Assembly: GCA_935421135.1 (NCBI GenBank)
Contig: OW285188.1
Span: forward strand, 11,574,733-11,638,732
Direction: 5' to 3'
Source: Bugulina stolonifera
Taxonomy: Eukaryota; Bryozoa; Gymnolaemata; Cheilostomatida; Bugulidae
DNA length: 64,000 nucleotides
Part shown: positions 33,701 to 48,700 of the stretch, piece after piece
Layout: each line of letters opens with the position of its first letter
Position numbering within the stretch: the stretch's first letter is position 1
Notes under the pieces: model-generated
What the model was told of the DNA's origin: nothing
What the model saw: only the letters and a program-made list of their open reading frames with translations
The model's database searches: none
Program-made: the position numbers and the translations under genes

Positions 33701-36700
33701 TACACAGGGTAGGGTGTATACACAGTCATCTAGTACTTCCTCCAACAGAGCTACCTTCTGTTACTAGTAGTGGCAACACTTGGAATAATGAAGACGAAAT
33801 TTATTTTATAACTCTTCGACTTTCATCCAACAATCAGCATCCTAACCATCAGAGTATATATTCAAATCACATATTCATAAATTTCTCAAATACTACGCGG
33901 AACCGCAGTTTGGTAGTTTGAATTTTATTTTTAGCCTTTCAGATTGAAGCAAAAAATGGGAGTATATGTTGGCTCCTTGTGTGGAAGACAGTTTTGTATA
34001 TTATTATTAATAGATAAAATAACGCGCAAGCGTGTAATATTGTGGATCCCCAGTGAGGAGTTCAAGTGATAAAATAACGGTATAATAAAATATAATAATA
34101 TTTTGCTTCAAAATACTCTGTCACATCTTCCTAGCATACAGTATGACGTCATGTTAATGGTATATAAATATAGAGGGCTGTAACTGCAACCTTAGCATGA
34201 CCTCAAGAATGATATGTATGCCAAGTTTATGGGCTGATAGAAACTTTAATTGCATTCGGTTGCTATTAGAAACCAATATAATTAAAATACTGGCCACAAT
34301 TTTAATAAGTTACTTACATTTATTTTGTTTTAAAGATGGGTTTGCAAAATTCAATACAACTAAGTTTTATTTAATGGTGCGCAGTGGAGTCGAGGCTCCG
34401 GTGCGTAGTAGCGTCTTGCACGCACAATTTGTTTACAAGTATTTTGGCAATGAGGAGTTGCAGCTTATTTATAGAGTATGTTGTTTCCTTTTTAAACACC
34501 TATCTGCATAGAGGTGGGAGGTAGTGGTGAAGAGGTCATATGCATGTTCTCTCTTCCTTCAGTTAGTCTCACGTAAGTTACGGCCAGTTCTTACTGGACT
34601 TTGTACGCATAGAAGTCCTGTATCTACTACTGTCATGATACAACTCCATGTACCACCTACATGCAGGCTAGTGTCTTCAAGAACACAGTTTTACCTGTGG
34701 CAGATGTAACGTTGGCACTTATAAGGTGATGCTATTAGCACAATATATACACATGTACCTATATGTTGCACCCATTATTTATTGACATTTACTTTACAAC
34801 AAAAAAGGTAAATACTTGAAAATATGGCAATATAGCATAAGCAGCATAATTAATTTCTGTGGTAGGGAGGAACCGTTATGCTATAGTCATTATTGTTGAT
34901 GATAACAACTAAGTAGGGTAGCAGCAGGTGGCAGTAGGTGACACTCCTTAATCAAGTTGGGACCATATGGTTTCTATCATTTGTTGACCTTATGGGAAAG
35001 AATGGGAGTACAACTTCCAAATAGAAATCTAACTTAATTGTTCAAAATGCGAAGTGGATATTGTAATACAAGTTTATAGTGTATGTTTATGCCTGGGCTC
35101 ACATCAAACCTTATAGCATATCCACATGCTGACTGATTGTGAGTTCTAAAACTTGGTCTATATGCTAGCTTAGACATGCATGCCTATGGAATACTCTGCA
35201 TTGTTTGTATGTGGGCAGTCAAACTGGTTTTAGCGACCGTGACTGACCATTTGAACAACTAAAAACAAAAATACCTTTAATTCGTTGCAGCTCATTTATT
35301 TTATTCTTATTTAACAAAATTTGTCTCGGTTAGAAATAACTTTAATTTTTATTCAGGTAATTCTATTTCAAACCAATAATGTCAAGTGGGTTCAGCCACA
35401 TTTTTGTGAAAGCTTGCTCTTATACATAGAATTCAGGGTATCTGTATTCTGTACTGTATATTAATTCAGTGTATGTAGGTAGATTACATTAGATATGAGG
35501 TCATAGCAATTCATGTTCAGTATCCTGATATCATCGAATCACTATTGGCAGTTGGCAGTCAGACAAGCTGTAGTAGCAATTATTATCCGAGGCAGCGATG
35601 GGCTCAGTATGGGTTGGAGACTTGGGTCAAGGCACATGATGCATGGTACTATGCAACTGTTAATTCATTGCTGATATTTAGGCCTATGTGCAAGAGCACA
35701 GATAGACTAGAATCCTACCTTTGAACTTAACTATCAGTAATAGACTAAATTCAAGGATAGGATTATTTGGTATTATTTTGCAGACTTCTACTAGCGATAA
35801 GGTCCGATTTCTGAATATAGCTACGGAGTCCCACTTTTATTACTTTTCTAATAGAACAAGGATGGAAATACTGTATTTATTTTTACATCATACTTGTAGT
35901 TCATAAGATCCTTCTCCAATATTTTCCCGATTACTCTGGTTATTGGGGTTAATAGATTTTTCCATTTGTAGACAACAACATGGAAGAGAATGACGTGGAA
36001 GGCATGTCAGATGAGGAGAAGCTAGGAGACACTCTACCATTTACAGTAGACTCTGAAGATCTGGAAGTAGCAGCCATCAACTCTAACGCTCCAGCTCTGC
36101 CAGTCTTGAGCAAGGAGAAGGAAATCAGTCCTGCCACCATTAAATCACACACTCAAGAGCTTGCTGAGTTCCTTAAACAGTCTGTAACTGATCTGGAGGC
36201 CCTCGAGGTGTGTAACGCAACTTCAAACACTCATCAGTAATATTACCAGTAGAGCTAGGGCTAAATATAGAACATGTACATGATATTTACTAGTAGCAAC
36301 AAGTACTTGTAACTGTACCCACCCTCTACACCTAAAAGTAGAAATTCAGTTCAGGAAGTATGGTAATATCAGAACAAATTGCGATAGAAGCTTTAAGTAA
36401 TTTTGCCAGTCACAAACATTTAAAAGTCTTCTTTATAAGCTCTATGTCAACAAAGCTTTATTTACAGATTAGTGACCCAATATAAATACACAAAAGTACA
36501 TAATCGTGAATGTAGTCTATAAGACTTTATGCTATTGTATAAATTTTATCTGCATCAATCTATCTGCATTTATCTGTATTCATGATGCATGGCTGATACA
36601 TTTATTTATGTATATTACAGTCCATCTACATAATCCAGTAATCCCATGTGTGGTGGTACTATTATGGAGTACTGTTGTAAAAATGTGACTCAAAAATGGT

Positions 36701-39700
36701 TATAGAATTCTACTATAAATACATATTATCCTGAGTTAATAATAGAATCAACAAATAGATAATTTTTCAAATTAATAGGGTGTGAAGGTAATAACACCCT
36801 AATGGTATCTGACAAACAGGGATTATGATTCTAGGGGTACATGAATTGTATAGACTATAGACGAACCTATATTCATCTCATTAGCATATCAAACTGACTC
36901 TCTACACGACCTGTAAAACTCAATGTTGTTGTCTACTTTGTCTTGTACAAGTTTCTGAAAATAGATTCACTTGACCAATATTGACCATTGGTTTCATTGG
37001 AATGGTACATTCCTATGTAGTGGGTATAATACGGTCATTGCTACATGCTCCGACCCATGTCTGTGCATTTGCCACGGCGGCGTCAGGCAGAGCAAGGTGA
37101 AATTTGATTGCATGACAGTAGCAAACACGGAAACCAGATTTTATGTCAACATAATATGACTGTGGTCTAAAAGAAAACATAACAACAGTTTTTCCTATGC
37201 TGAAATCGAATTGTCAGTTTGGGTGGAACATCTTAGCTAAACTCAAGATCAGGGAGTTCCTTTAAAAGTCCCATTCAAAGTGAAATAAAAGTTGGAATTT
37301 GATTAGTATAGGCCTACAGAATGTAGGTCTATTATGTACATACAGTGTTTATTCTGCATTGGCAGCAATGGGGTGAGGAACTGCATCCATGCCATAGATT
37401 TAATATATTAAAGTCTTTATATTAAATATACGATCCATGCCCAGGCCAATATTACACACTACATGTACATGTACAGTGTATGTCTAAAGTTGTTCCCTCT
37501 CTTTCTACATCTGAAGAACAAAGAGAGGATAACTCCAAGCTTTCTGTCCTCTATCCTATTTGGTACCTATTATTATAAAGTTTACTCTTTCAGGATCTGG
37601 ACTCAATCAAGTCGGAAAAATTCAGTTTGGTGAACGAAGATTTACCTACCCTTGATGAAAGATTGTTTCAGGAGTTTTCCACTTTGGATTTGGATGCTGA
37701 TTGGTCCTTGTTAGGACCCTACTCACCAGGTAGTATTTCTATTTAGAAAGTTCCATGTATTGTGGGCATAGTGGCATAAGAATTGTATGATAATAAAAAA
37801 TGTAGCTGGAGTCTAACAGGTTCTTATTGGAGGAATTCTGAAATTTGGAAAACTCATTAGTTCATGAATTTAACGGAAGATACAATGGCTGTGAGGTAGT
37901 GTTAGAAGTGAGGGTGCGCGAGGGCCCACATAGTGTACTCACCTCCAGACTTAATCCTACACATTGTAATAGGCATTGCCCTGAAATTGCAGGTACGGTG
38001 TACTGCGCCCACATTATTTATTTCCCCCTCTGCCGACGTCAAGTCTAAATATTGTTACTCTGCTCTGATACAAAAGGTAGCTCAATACAGAGGATTAGCC
38101 CAGTGCTAATAAATTTCACATTATTTAGTTGATTCTGAATATACTTGTATATGCAGTAGTCGTTTTGCACCACATTCAAATACTAAAGTCAATTTAGGAT
38201 TTTTGGAGTTATCTTACCATCAACATGATGAGAGTGCACAACTCCCACCACAGGATGATAACGTAATCTACAACACATTACATACTACTGTAAGAAAGTG
38301 ACTATGTTTCTGTAGAATATGATGCTATATGACTCATAAGTAAAGTAAGACCAAAATGAAAGTTGACAATAAACATCTGGATTGCCTAAATTTAGCTTGT
38401 GCAAATAGTGGAGAATTTAAAAGGGAAACTGGACAAACAGAAAAACTGAACTATACTAGATGCACTGGCTAACATGCTCTATCCATCTGTTAATTATTAC
38501 AACAACAACAATAATCTTGTGTACTAACAGGCTGCATGAACAATGCTGGTACTAGCAATATACATGTAGTATTAATAATCTACAACATATACGTCATGTA
38601 CTTACACTTATGCTGCCTTAGACATCGCTCTATGCACTTTACTGTAAATAGTAAGAATTGCAAGTGAATGAATTAAATGTACATAAATATTATTATTGCA
38701 ACCTAAGTAAGAGAGTGCAGAGGATTTGAAGCTGTACAGGTAAACATTAACTGCAAATAATCTGTAATTCCAGCATGGATTACAATAATACAATTCCTGG
38801 AAAAGCAGGCATTGTAGTAGTACAACTAACTAGTGATCATCATAGTCAACTTGTCATTAGAAATTACTACCATTTGCTATTGAATTTGTTTCACATATAA
38901 TTACTAATTATTGCTGTATTACATGTGGGTAGTCAGACACTACTAGTGAGGTTTGTGGGACACGGAACCACCCAAGACTATCAACAGAAATGTTAAATTA
39001 CTGGCCGTAATAATTGCTGTATTTTGTTTCTAACACATTGGATGATAACTCAATGCAAAATAATAAACAGGTAGCACTAGACACATTGCAAGATTTGATC
39101 ATTTTATTCCGATAATATTTCAACACTAGTCCCAGAGTCATCACCAAAATAAAATAGTATGTAAATAATTTATTGTAGAATATGCTGTATTTAGCTGCAT
39201 TTAGCTGTATTTACATGCCTGATACTTTGGAAAACGTTGATGTGAGCGAGTATTTTAATGATGAATAATAAGACGAGGCGCATTTTTTGTATTTATATTG
39301 ACTCTTTATATTTCTATGTATACCCATACTACATGTATAGGCCTGATACTCCGGACACTTTTCATTTTCAAAAACAATAATTAGCTATAGGTCTATAATT
39401 TGCTTTTATGTTTAGTTACACTCCATCTTACATGTAATAGGATGAACTGCTGTATGTTAGTTACTTTCAGAAGGAATCTCCTCATTCTTAGGCCCCTTTC
39501 TATTATATCACCATGAGTGAAGTAGTCAATGCTACTACACTAGTCAAACTTACTAATATTGACTACAGAACGAAGATCTGAAGTACATGTAAATATTTTG
39601 TATGCACATGTAAGGTAGAGGTAGGCAGCTACCTCTCTGGTAACAGCTGGTATGTGAATAGTGTTGTAAAGATAAGCCTGGCTCTACCATAAGATACTAA

Positions 39701-42700
39701 AACATGTACATGCCATGTGTGATAGTATTCAGGGCTACCCCTGGCTACGATCAAGTGCCACTTATACTTAGACTCCATGAGATTATCTAAATCACTTTAC
39801 ACTTCAAATTAACTTTGTTGGTACTACTTTGTAATCCAATGACTGTTCATATACAGCATAATTATATGTATGGGTACATTATATATTAAACACATAGGTA
39901 TGATGTAGGCCTATTGATAATATTTATGCATGCTACACTAAGCAAATAAATATGTTTTGTTGTGTTATTGCTATATTATAGAGTCTAGAATACAGATGAA
40001 TTGATTTAATTTAGTTTCCACTAGGAATGAATATAACAACTTCAAGCTAAACAATTCTACACTTATAATATTAACTTAAAACTCAAAATTTTATGGTCTT
40101 AGAATGTTGTTTACACTATATATAATTGGAAATACACATTATACATAAATACATGTACATACATGTAAATAGTACATTATTAGTGGTGGTTGGTGCTGGA
40201 ACAGCTCAACAGGAAGTTATACCCAATTGAAAACTCCTACTTTATGTACTTTACTATGCTACAGTACACTGATTGTAATAGATTCATGTTAGTGCAGAGT
40301 GCCACCTTATTTCGCTAACATACCCTGAATAGAGCAGCTGGGAACCACTAAGTCATAGCACTTGTATATAAGAGTTTGTTCTAATTCTAGGAGATCAACG
40401 AGAAACACTGCTACATTTTGGAGCTAGATTCGGACTGAGGAATTTTTGTAAGCATTTGTTGACACTTCGTGGAGGAATGCAGTGTTTGGATATAGCCAAT
40501 CAGAGCGGACTATTGCCAGCTGATGTCGCTTCTAATGAGTGTTATGATGATCTGGCCAAGTTCCTTCTTGAGTAAGTTATGTTCATATAATATGATCATC
40601 TGGTATATTTGCCAAATCCCATACAATATGAACATGCATGCTCCTTGTACTTGCATGTACCATTGCTGTTGCTAATTCTTTTACACATTGGCAGAATATG
40701 CTTATATGTATATTATATTATATGCTAGGTGTTAATGTTATAAGTGCATGATATACTTATATATCATATCATATTATATTATCGAAATGAAGATTGCTCT
40801 CAATGAACAGAACATGTGAATATACATCGGCATTTAGTTGGGTTTTATGTAGAACTACCAATAGCCTGAAGCAAGGAGTAAGAGTACTCTTTGCCTGAAC
40901 GCATTGCCTGAAGGTAGAGTTCTATACATAAAGCATCTTCTAAAGGAAGTGGGCATAATAATTGGTTGATGTCGTATAACTGGTATTTGTAAATGACTAG
41001 CTATGGCCTTGTCAGTTGTCTCATGTCCATGGACTTACTATATGCTCATTGCGCATGGAATGGTTGCTTTGCATCCAGGCTTGCCAAGTTCGACTGATGA
41101 AATTCATGGAGATTCAACATTTGAGTGCGGGGTGTCCATTTTGGGTAGGGTACCAAAATTTGAGTTGAAAATCAGGGAGTCTCCTGCAGAATCAGGGAGA
41201 CTAGGTAAGCCTGTTTGCATCAATCAAATCATACTTTTCTGCCTATCTGATCTATTTAAGAGTTGTTCCCACTATTTAAACCCAGAGCTAATTAGTAGGC
41301 GTGGTTTAAACCCGATACTCAACCAATGGTAACACACAGAATGTTGTGAACATCAATGCATGTGCTATGCGATTTGTTGATACCACGTTGGAATGGATGC
41401 TGTTAATGAAATTCACTATTCAACATCATAGGGTCATAAAATAATATTATTATTGTTATTATTATATTTAATTGAATAACTGAAAGGTAATCAGTGTGCC
41501 TGTTCCTGCATTTCAGTGCTATAAGAATTGATAATCACACAATCAGCTTTGGATGTACTCACTAATACTCAGTATACATACTACTTACTGGTTGTTATAT
41601 AAATAATATAATTAATTATATAATATTAAATATAATATTAATATATATACTATTACTATATTATATATATATAGACCAGCTTTTGTTCTCGTTCTGTTGG
41701 TGTTCGTTGGTGATTTGGGGCATTCAGGATTTCAGAACTAAAATCAGTCATTCATATCATCATAATAATGGTTATGGTTATGATATAATACAGTCAGTCC
41801 CAGAGTCAGACTCAGTGCTGAGTTGAGTGTGAAGGATTGTTGTAAGTTGATTTTTTGTTTAGGCACCCTACTGTACAGTAACAGTTTGACTAGAGTATTC
41901 AGTATAATTAATAATAGTAGTTGTAACTAGTAGTTGGTTACTAGTAATAGTTAGTTGCAGTACTAAAAACGTACTAGTTATCACTTATCAGTATGAGTAT
42001 GAGTATTAGTTAGTATATATTGGTATAGGGCTAGGTATATTATCACCATCAGATCAGTAGCGTGTACCTGTAGAGTAAATAAAGTGAAAATATTTCCTTG
42101 TATAAAAGTTAGTTACTGTTATAAATATTAATATTAGATACATTTTTTAATTTAGTGTAACAATTGATTTATAGCAAAAGTTTTATTTTTTATCATTAGA
42201 TCATTTGAAGTTGTACTATTGATTTGATTATCGCTGTGATTGCGGATTATTCTACATATTGTTTTACTGTGACCAGGTTAATTATCTCATTTTGGCATGT
42301 TAGCATAATAATGAACATGATTATCGATTTGTTACGGCTATTTATTCATATCATAGCTATTAAATTTCAAATTATACTGAGTATCATAATTATTAGGCTA
42401 TTATGTAGGGTCTAAATGTAATAGTCATGTAATAGGCTACCCCACAATAATTTATAGTTTACCTTGGTAGGCTATACACCTGCTACTTAGACCTACAGTA
42501 TAATTATAGGCATATTAAGCCATTTGATTTAGTTCTTGCTCTATTCCAGGGGTAGCAAAAAATAAAAATGGTAGAGGATAAACATTGTTAACACTTGACA
42601 TAGTATGCAGTTTGGGTAGGTGTAGGATAGACTTTTGAAATCTGTGATGATACTTACCTATCAGTCTCAATCGGAACCTCCTCATGCTATGGTCGCAATT

Positions 42701-45700
42701 TTGATCTTGACTATATTCTACAATAAGTTACTAGTAGTTACTAGGTATACTGTTTTCAACCTCGACTATGAGTGGTTATTGGGACCTAAGCTGCATTTAT
42801 GTTCTGTTGACTCTTAGCTGATCTGGTCTGGTATACAGTTCAAGAAGGCTGATTATGTTGAAAACTTAGTCTATTATCTACATGTTCAGTAGAATTAGGA
42901 TTAGCTGTTAAATGTATGTCCATTGCAATACAATCATCATCATCATCATATGGGATTTAAGTTACTACCTGATCTGAAATATTGCAGTTTGCAATCTCTA
43001 AAGCCCTTTGGCAATGCCCACTATATGGATTTAGAAGACACCCTAACCCAAGTCAATGAAATGTCATTACTCAAAATTAAGCTTTTAATGATGCCCCTGC
43101 ACATTGCACTTCAATATTTAATTATAACTATGGCACTTGCCATTTGGACTACATGCAGCTCCATTTGAACCTTTACTTTGGGTAATTTGATAGTTATTCT
43201 TTGTGTGGTGTCTAGGACTACCTGTTGCCAGTAATTCCAAATTTAAATAGACATTAAACCTAACATCAATATTTTCTACTGAAGTAAAGTCCACATTATT
43301 TCCCCTTTTGGTATTGCTTGTAATAGTGTTGTTGTACAGGTGTTTATACTTGATGCTTATCTTAGTGCCGCGCTTTGATTGCAGCTTGGCAGGACCTAGA
43401 CTCTGACTGTCATTGTTTGCAGTGCAGTGTAATTTGAGATTGACTTTATCTACCCTTTTCCGCCAGTTGGGAACTTCTATTAGCCCCAACTTACTGCCCA
43501 TTATTACATGCACACAATGTCTTCAGTACTAGATAACCTTTAGCTTCCAGAGTCTATTAATTAGTATTTGAGGACTAGGAAAGTTGAAGCAACCATAAAA
43601 ATGTTTGCCCATAAACTTCTATTATATTGTAGAGTATGTATTGATTATAATATTTTATATAGCATATTATATTATAATAGCTATCACATAATATATCATC
43701 GATTTTGTGGTACTTGTTCTTAATGGAGGGCTTGTGCATGCATAATCATTTGGCGTTGTTAGTTCTTACCTCAGTTAGCAGTTGCAGTCACTGCGTTGGA
43801 CAATTGCAATCATCATGAGTCACGCCATGCGCTAATCACAGGGGCATTGTTTTGTAAGGGCTCGACTTGTACACACAGGGCTTGACTTACGTTGGTCTTA
43901 TGAATATGATTTGTACGCAGAGTGCAGACATGCTGAATATAAATCAGTGTAGTGTATACTTATGGTATTACTAATCATTTCTATTACAAACCTCTAAATT
44001 AATTTCCCTGAATCAGATGTGAGCAAGTTCATTCTATATGAAGATTGCGTCTTCAGAGCAGAAAATTCTTTTCCCATTAACATAAATTAAATTAAAGAAA
44101 CCAGACACGTCAAAAATATAGAATAGATCAGTTTGTAATGCTAATATCTCTACTAAATTGTGGCCTCGCTTGACATGCTTGTAAAATCTCATTAATTAAT
44201 TTGTTAAGGTTTCCACAGGCTGAATTTACTAGCTACTAGTTTGAAGAGGCGGTCAACCACCTGCCTTTTAATTGTCTAATTTTTTGAGAAGTGTGATATG
44301 CTGATAGTACATTAGTCTAATTATTTCTTGTTTGTAATATCCTTTGTTTAGCCGGACAAGAAATCTCGAAAACAGGAAGCTTTTCATTCTGATGATATTA
44401 GATTTTTTCTACTCCAGCTGGAAAATTCAGCAGGGTGTAACGTGAACATTATTTGGCTCATCGACCACTGGGTGACGCTGGCCACAGGTCCAGATTGAGG
44501 TGCTCTGGACTCCCAGACTGGACAGTTTGTCGTGCTACTCGTATAACTACAGAGGTTCTCAATTATTATAATTGAAAACCAATAGGCCTATAATAGGCCT
44601 ATTGGTTTATCTAACTGGTAATTGGTTGTTTCTAGGATGAACTGTACTGTCGACTAATTTGGTCACATGCAACTCTTTAGCTACTGGTCTGATAGCGACT
44701 GTTACACAGTAGTGGTACTCTATTTCTTTGAGTCAATGTTGAGTTAGTAGTACTCTCCAGTAGTAGATGGCCACTCCCATAGTTAGAGGAGGTGGTGAGG
44801 TGTACATGTGAGGTGGGCATGTATGTGTTGTATCTATTACCAGGAAGTGAGTGTTGGGATACTCCCCTTTTTATCAGACGGTGTAGTCGGCCATCTTATC
44901 AGATGGTGTTGTTGTACCACTACTCAACATGTTTAATGTATATATTATAAATTCTCATGATAGGCGGCTTGTGAACATGAACATGGTGTCAGCAACGACA
45001 CCAATTTTACATAATTGCACACTCTATGTGTAAATTCTACATCCGTCTGCTAGGTGTTAATTAGATTCGTTCGTGAGAGCAAATCCTTGCTTGTTTGTAT
45101 ATTTCACGCATAGATATTAGATATTAGATATGCATGCTGGTAAGAGCATTATCTTACCTTTTAGCTGATTCTAAATTAGCTAATATAGCCTAGACTCGAG
45201 CTCGAAAGTTTGTTATAAGTTTGGGTGGAGTAGAAAGTAACCTCTACCTTGCCCTACCTCTGGTATTATAGCCTTAGGATATAGAGTTTATCAGTGTTTG
45301 GCTGTTGTTTTCATATTTGAATTTTCCTTATTTGCATTAGTTTGATGGAGCTCTATGTTGGCATGTTTATCTCCATTTATTTGATGTTAAGGTGCTGTCG
45401 TTGCTATTACAATCTTTACTTATAATTTCTTGTCTTCAAAGCACAACGAGAGCTATTTAATAACTAAATCAATTTAACTTCTCCTGTTCAATTTGAAATT
45501 TGATGCTGAGTTTAGGATTCTATGGTAACTCAGTCTAGCTCTAGAGGTTGTTGTTGTTGTCCAACTATTTACGTTTGGGTATTGCATCTGCTAGTAGGGT
45601 ATTTGCACTATCATAGTAGTTCATTTCATAGTTGAGTAATAATATTAAGATATTACTAATGTGTTGTGAAAGTTCTACCCGTTTGCTAGCCAATGTTCCA

Positions 45701-48700
45701 AGCCCATTAAATGAGAAATTTGGGTAAGCCTAATGATAACTATTGACTGTCAGACTAACATACCCAACCCACGCATCCTTTTAGAGAGTTGGAACCCAGG
45801 CTAGCTAGTCTACCTATTTAGCACTGGGTGAGGAAATTAATTCTGTTTAGCAGAAATCAATAAAAATAAATTTGAGTGACTTATAACTCATGATTTATGA
45901 CTTGACTAATACTATATTGCCATGAGAGACTCATCCGGTAATATTCTACTTTGGGAAAGTAAGACATTGCCTGACATCTTTGATTATCTGTATTATAAAC
46001 CATCACAACTTCAATCTTCTCAGTGTCATTGCCTTGTTCAATCTATTATAATATAGTAGTTTACAGCCCTATGATTTAATGTTAGATAACATCATAGTCT
46101 GACAACTGCAACTAGATGGGCCAGCAGACAAATTCATGTTAATGTAACAACTGAAATTACTGGAGTGTATTCGTGATGGAGGGTTATTATGAAAATAATG
46201 TAAGCAATTGACATACCTCATGTATGCAAGGTATATATTGTTTGTGATAGGTAATATTACATGGTAGTCTGAGATATTGTGTAAGGTAGAGTTAATAGGG
46301 CTATCACCTAGCATACCTATGAAACTTGATTAGGGCTATTATCTGTTTGAGAGGCAATGACATGATGACATCATGTGTAATATACAGTTACCAGTTACAT
46401 ACATGTACACACCTTGTTATGCTCTGCTAACAAGTTTAGTATATCAAACTAGAATCTATAAAACATCTATATTATTGACAGTAACTAAACTTATTTGTAT
46501 ACCTTGTATGTCTAGCCTATTTGATGAATATTATTTAGTCTGCTGATTTTCATGCTGAGTAGCGATTGCTAGTATATTATTATTGCAATGAATTAAATAA
46601 TGTATTAAATAATGTATATAATATATTTATATTATAGATCCAATAAGGACTACAGTAGCGACTGTGAATCAGAACATGTTAGATCACTGACTCCCAACTC
46701 ACCTAGTCCAAATATGGAGTATAATACCGAACTTAAACCTGCATCTGTGATGCCATCGGCTACTTCTCTCAGTTTAGGTAAGTCTAGGTAATATCTAAGT
46801 ACATAATATATTCACTAGCTGCAGAAGAGTTGGGTTGGTTGTGGTAACGAAGGCGGACGTACCACCCCCCCCCCATCTCGCTTTAATCCGAAGCATAAGA
46901 TTTAAGGCTATTAACTGCTACTATACCTAACTACTACATACTGCTCCACCTACTATGTACATGCTACTGAACTGAACAGGTTTCTAGTAAATACATTCAT
47001 CTGCCATTTTCAACCCTACATTTCTTGGGTAATGGCATATATATAGCAAGATGATGGTTATTTGTTCCCGGTAATTGTAATAATTTATACGTACATTACG
47101 CCACTGGCAGCGGGCAGCAATGGAGTGTGGAAATAACTTTAGCTGATCTTTCTTTAGAAACAGTATTATTGTTCAAATATATTCATTAATGATTATTATA
47201 CATGTGATTATATGTGTATATTATTTGTTAGTAACAATGAATTTGTTTGATTTTCTTTACTCGTTTCATAATAATATCTCCTAATCAATCTAATCTGATC
47301 AATTGGCATACAAATACCTCAATAATCTAGTAAAGGGGTGAGATGGAGGTTCTTGGGCGATACTTTCTCACCTTAGTTGTGCAAATGAATAACAAATTAC
47401 CATACGTAATTGTTTGCCATTGTACTGTCGAGTTATGAAAGAAATCGATTGACACTGCATTGACTGGAATGGAGGCCTCAGTATAGGGAATTGTAACTAC
47501 ATGTACATTTGTATGTTTGTACGTTGGCCACATTGTAGATGAGAATATAGACATGTTACATCAACTGATAGAAGAGATGGAGATTGATCGAAAAGCCTCC
47601 GCTTCAATCTTGGGTCCATCAGATGAATCCAACTCACAGACGCATATCATTGACTCAGTCCCAACTAAAACTATAACAAATTCACACAGTTTGGCCCTTG
47701 ATAGTATCCCAGAAACCTCCCCACTGCAATTCAATGCGGGTACAGAAACACAGGCAATAAATAGTGAACAACACACGGCATCGGACCACCCAGACTCTGT
47801 AGACCACACTACTAGTGGTGAGATGCAGAAGGATGATGTTTTTAAGATGTCTGCTGCAGAAGAGAAGGGTAGCTCAGAAGACGAAGAGGGAGGTGATAGT
47901 CAAACATCTTCACTGAGTGAGTATAATAGGGTTACTAAAGCAGTAGTAATGGAAATACCTTTGAGACAAAGAGTGGAAGTGAGTTGAACAGAGTGATGTG
48001 GGTATTAGAGGATTAACATCTGCTTACATCATGTAATTACTTCAGTTTGAAAAGCTAAATATGTTTGAATGTTGGCACACAGTCAGTCTGTACAACATGC
48101 ACTGAAAAAAATGTTTCTAGTGACAACTGAAAATTGTACTGGAAGTCTTATTGTGTTGTTTACTTCCTTGCAGAAAATATTTTTCAGGTTTACTCATCTT
48201 AAACAAGATTTTATCTTTATGTAGGGATTCATTTGGCAAATAGACTTAGTAAATCACTAGGACTGACTAGTGACTAGGTGTTATATTACATGTACTATAT
48301 CAATGGTCTGTCTCAGTGCCCTTACTAGTGCACAGCAGACTCACTATCCTATTCCCTATTCACTTAGAGCAGTAAGCCAAATGAAACTAGGGCAGATAAC
48401 TCCAGCTATTTTGACATCTAAAAGTAAATTGAGCAAGTTATTTTTACTTTGCGCTGTTTCATTGGAGTGTAGTAGTACGTCTGAATGGATAATCGTATAT
48501 GTTTGTTAACCAATATAGGCAGCACTGAAGCTGCTGCCGCTGCTGCTTAGGGACAGTGTTGTTTGCTACTTATGATGATGACCAGCTATGCATACATTAC
48601 ATTAAATCACAGCTTTGTATGAAGGATGCCAATATACTACATGTATATCTAATTATCTGATTGATGACTAATGATGCTGATGTAACTGTAGTATGTAAGG

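Larger units (their letters stand above)
27789..35971. other. First intron of the long gene (8.2 kb)
   Basis: Mostly AT-rich unique sequence. It contains the 25 bp repeat at 28131-28205, the 28 bp repeat at 32851-32957, the proposed alternative first exon at 30837-30867 and an antisense open frame at 30882-31214. I see no other exon that fits the neighbouring phases. Confidence 0.5.
40572..46637. other. 6.1 kb intron of the long gene
   Basis: AT-rich, with an AT-only fold-back tract at about 41598-41672, a perfect hairpin at 44576-44608 and a 131-codon antisense open frame at 43118-43513 that I do not believe is coding. I find no exon fitting the flanking phases. Confidence 0.5.

Noticed and set aside
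41003..41332. 109-codon plus-strand open frame ending after a CTAG|GTAAGC donor-like site
   Set aside because: Its phase and content do not fit between exons 4 and 5 of the long gene and no family is recognisable. It may be old repeat sequence.
43118..43513. 131-codon antisense open frame in a long intron
   Set aside because: No recognisable domain, no splice partners and an Asn/Lys/Ser-rich composition typical of chance frames in AT-rich DNA.
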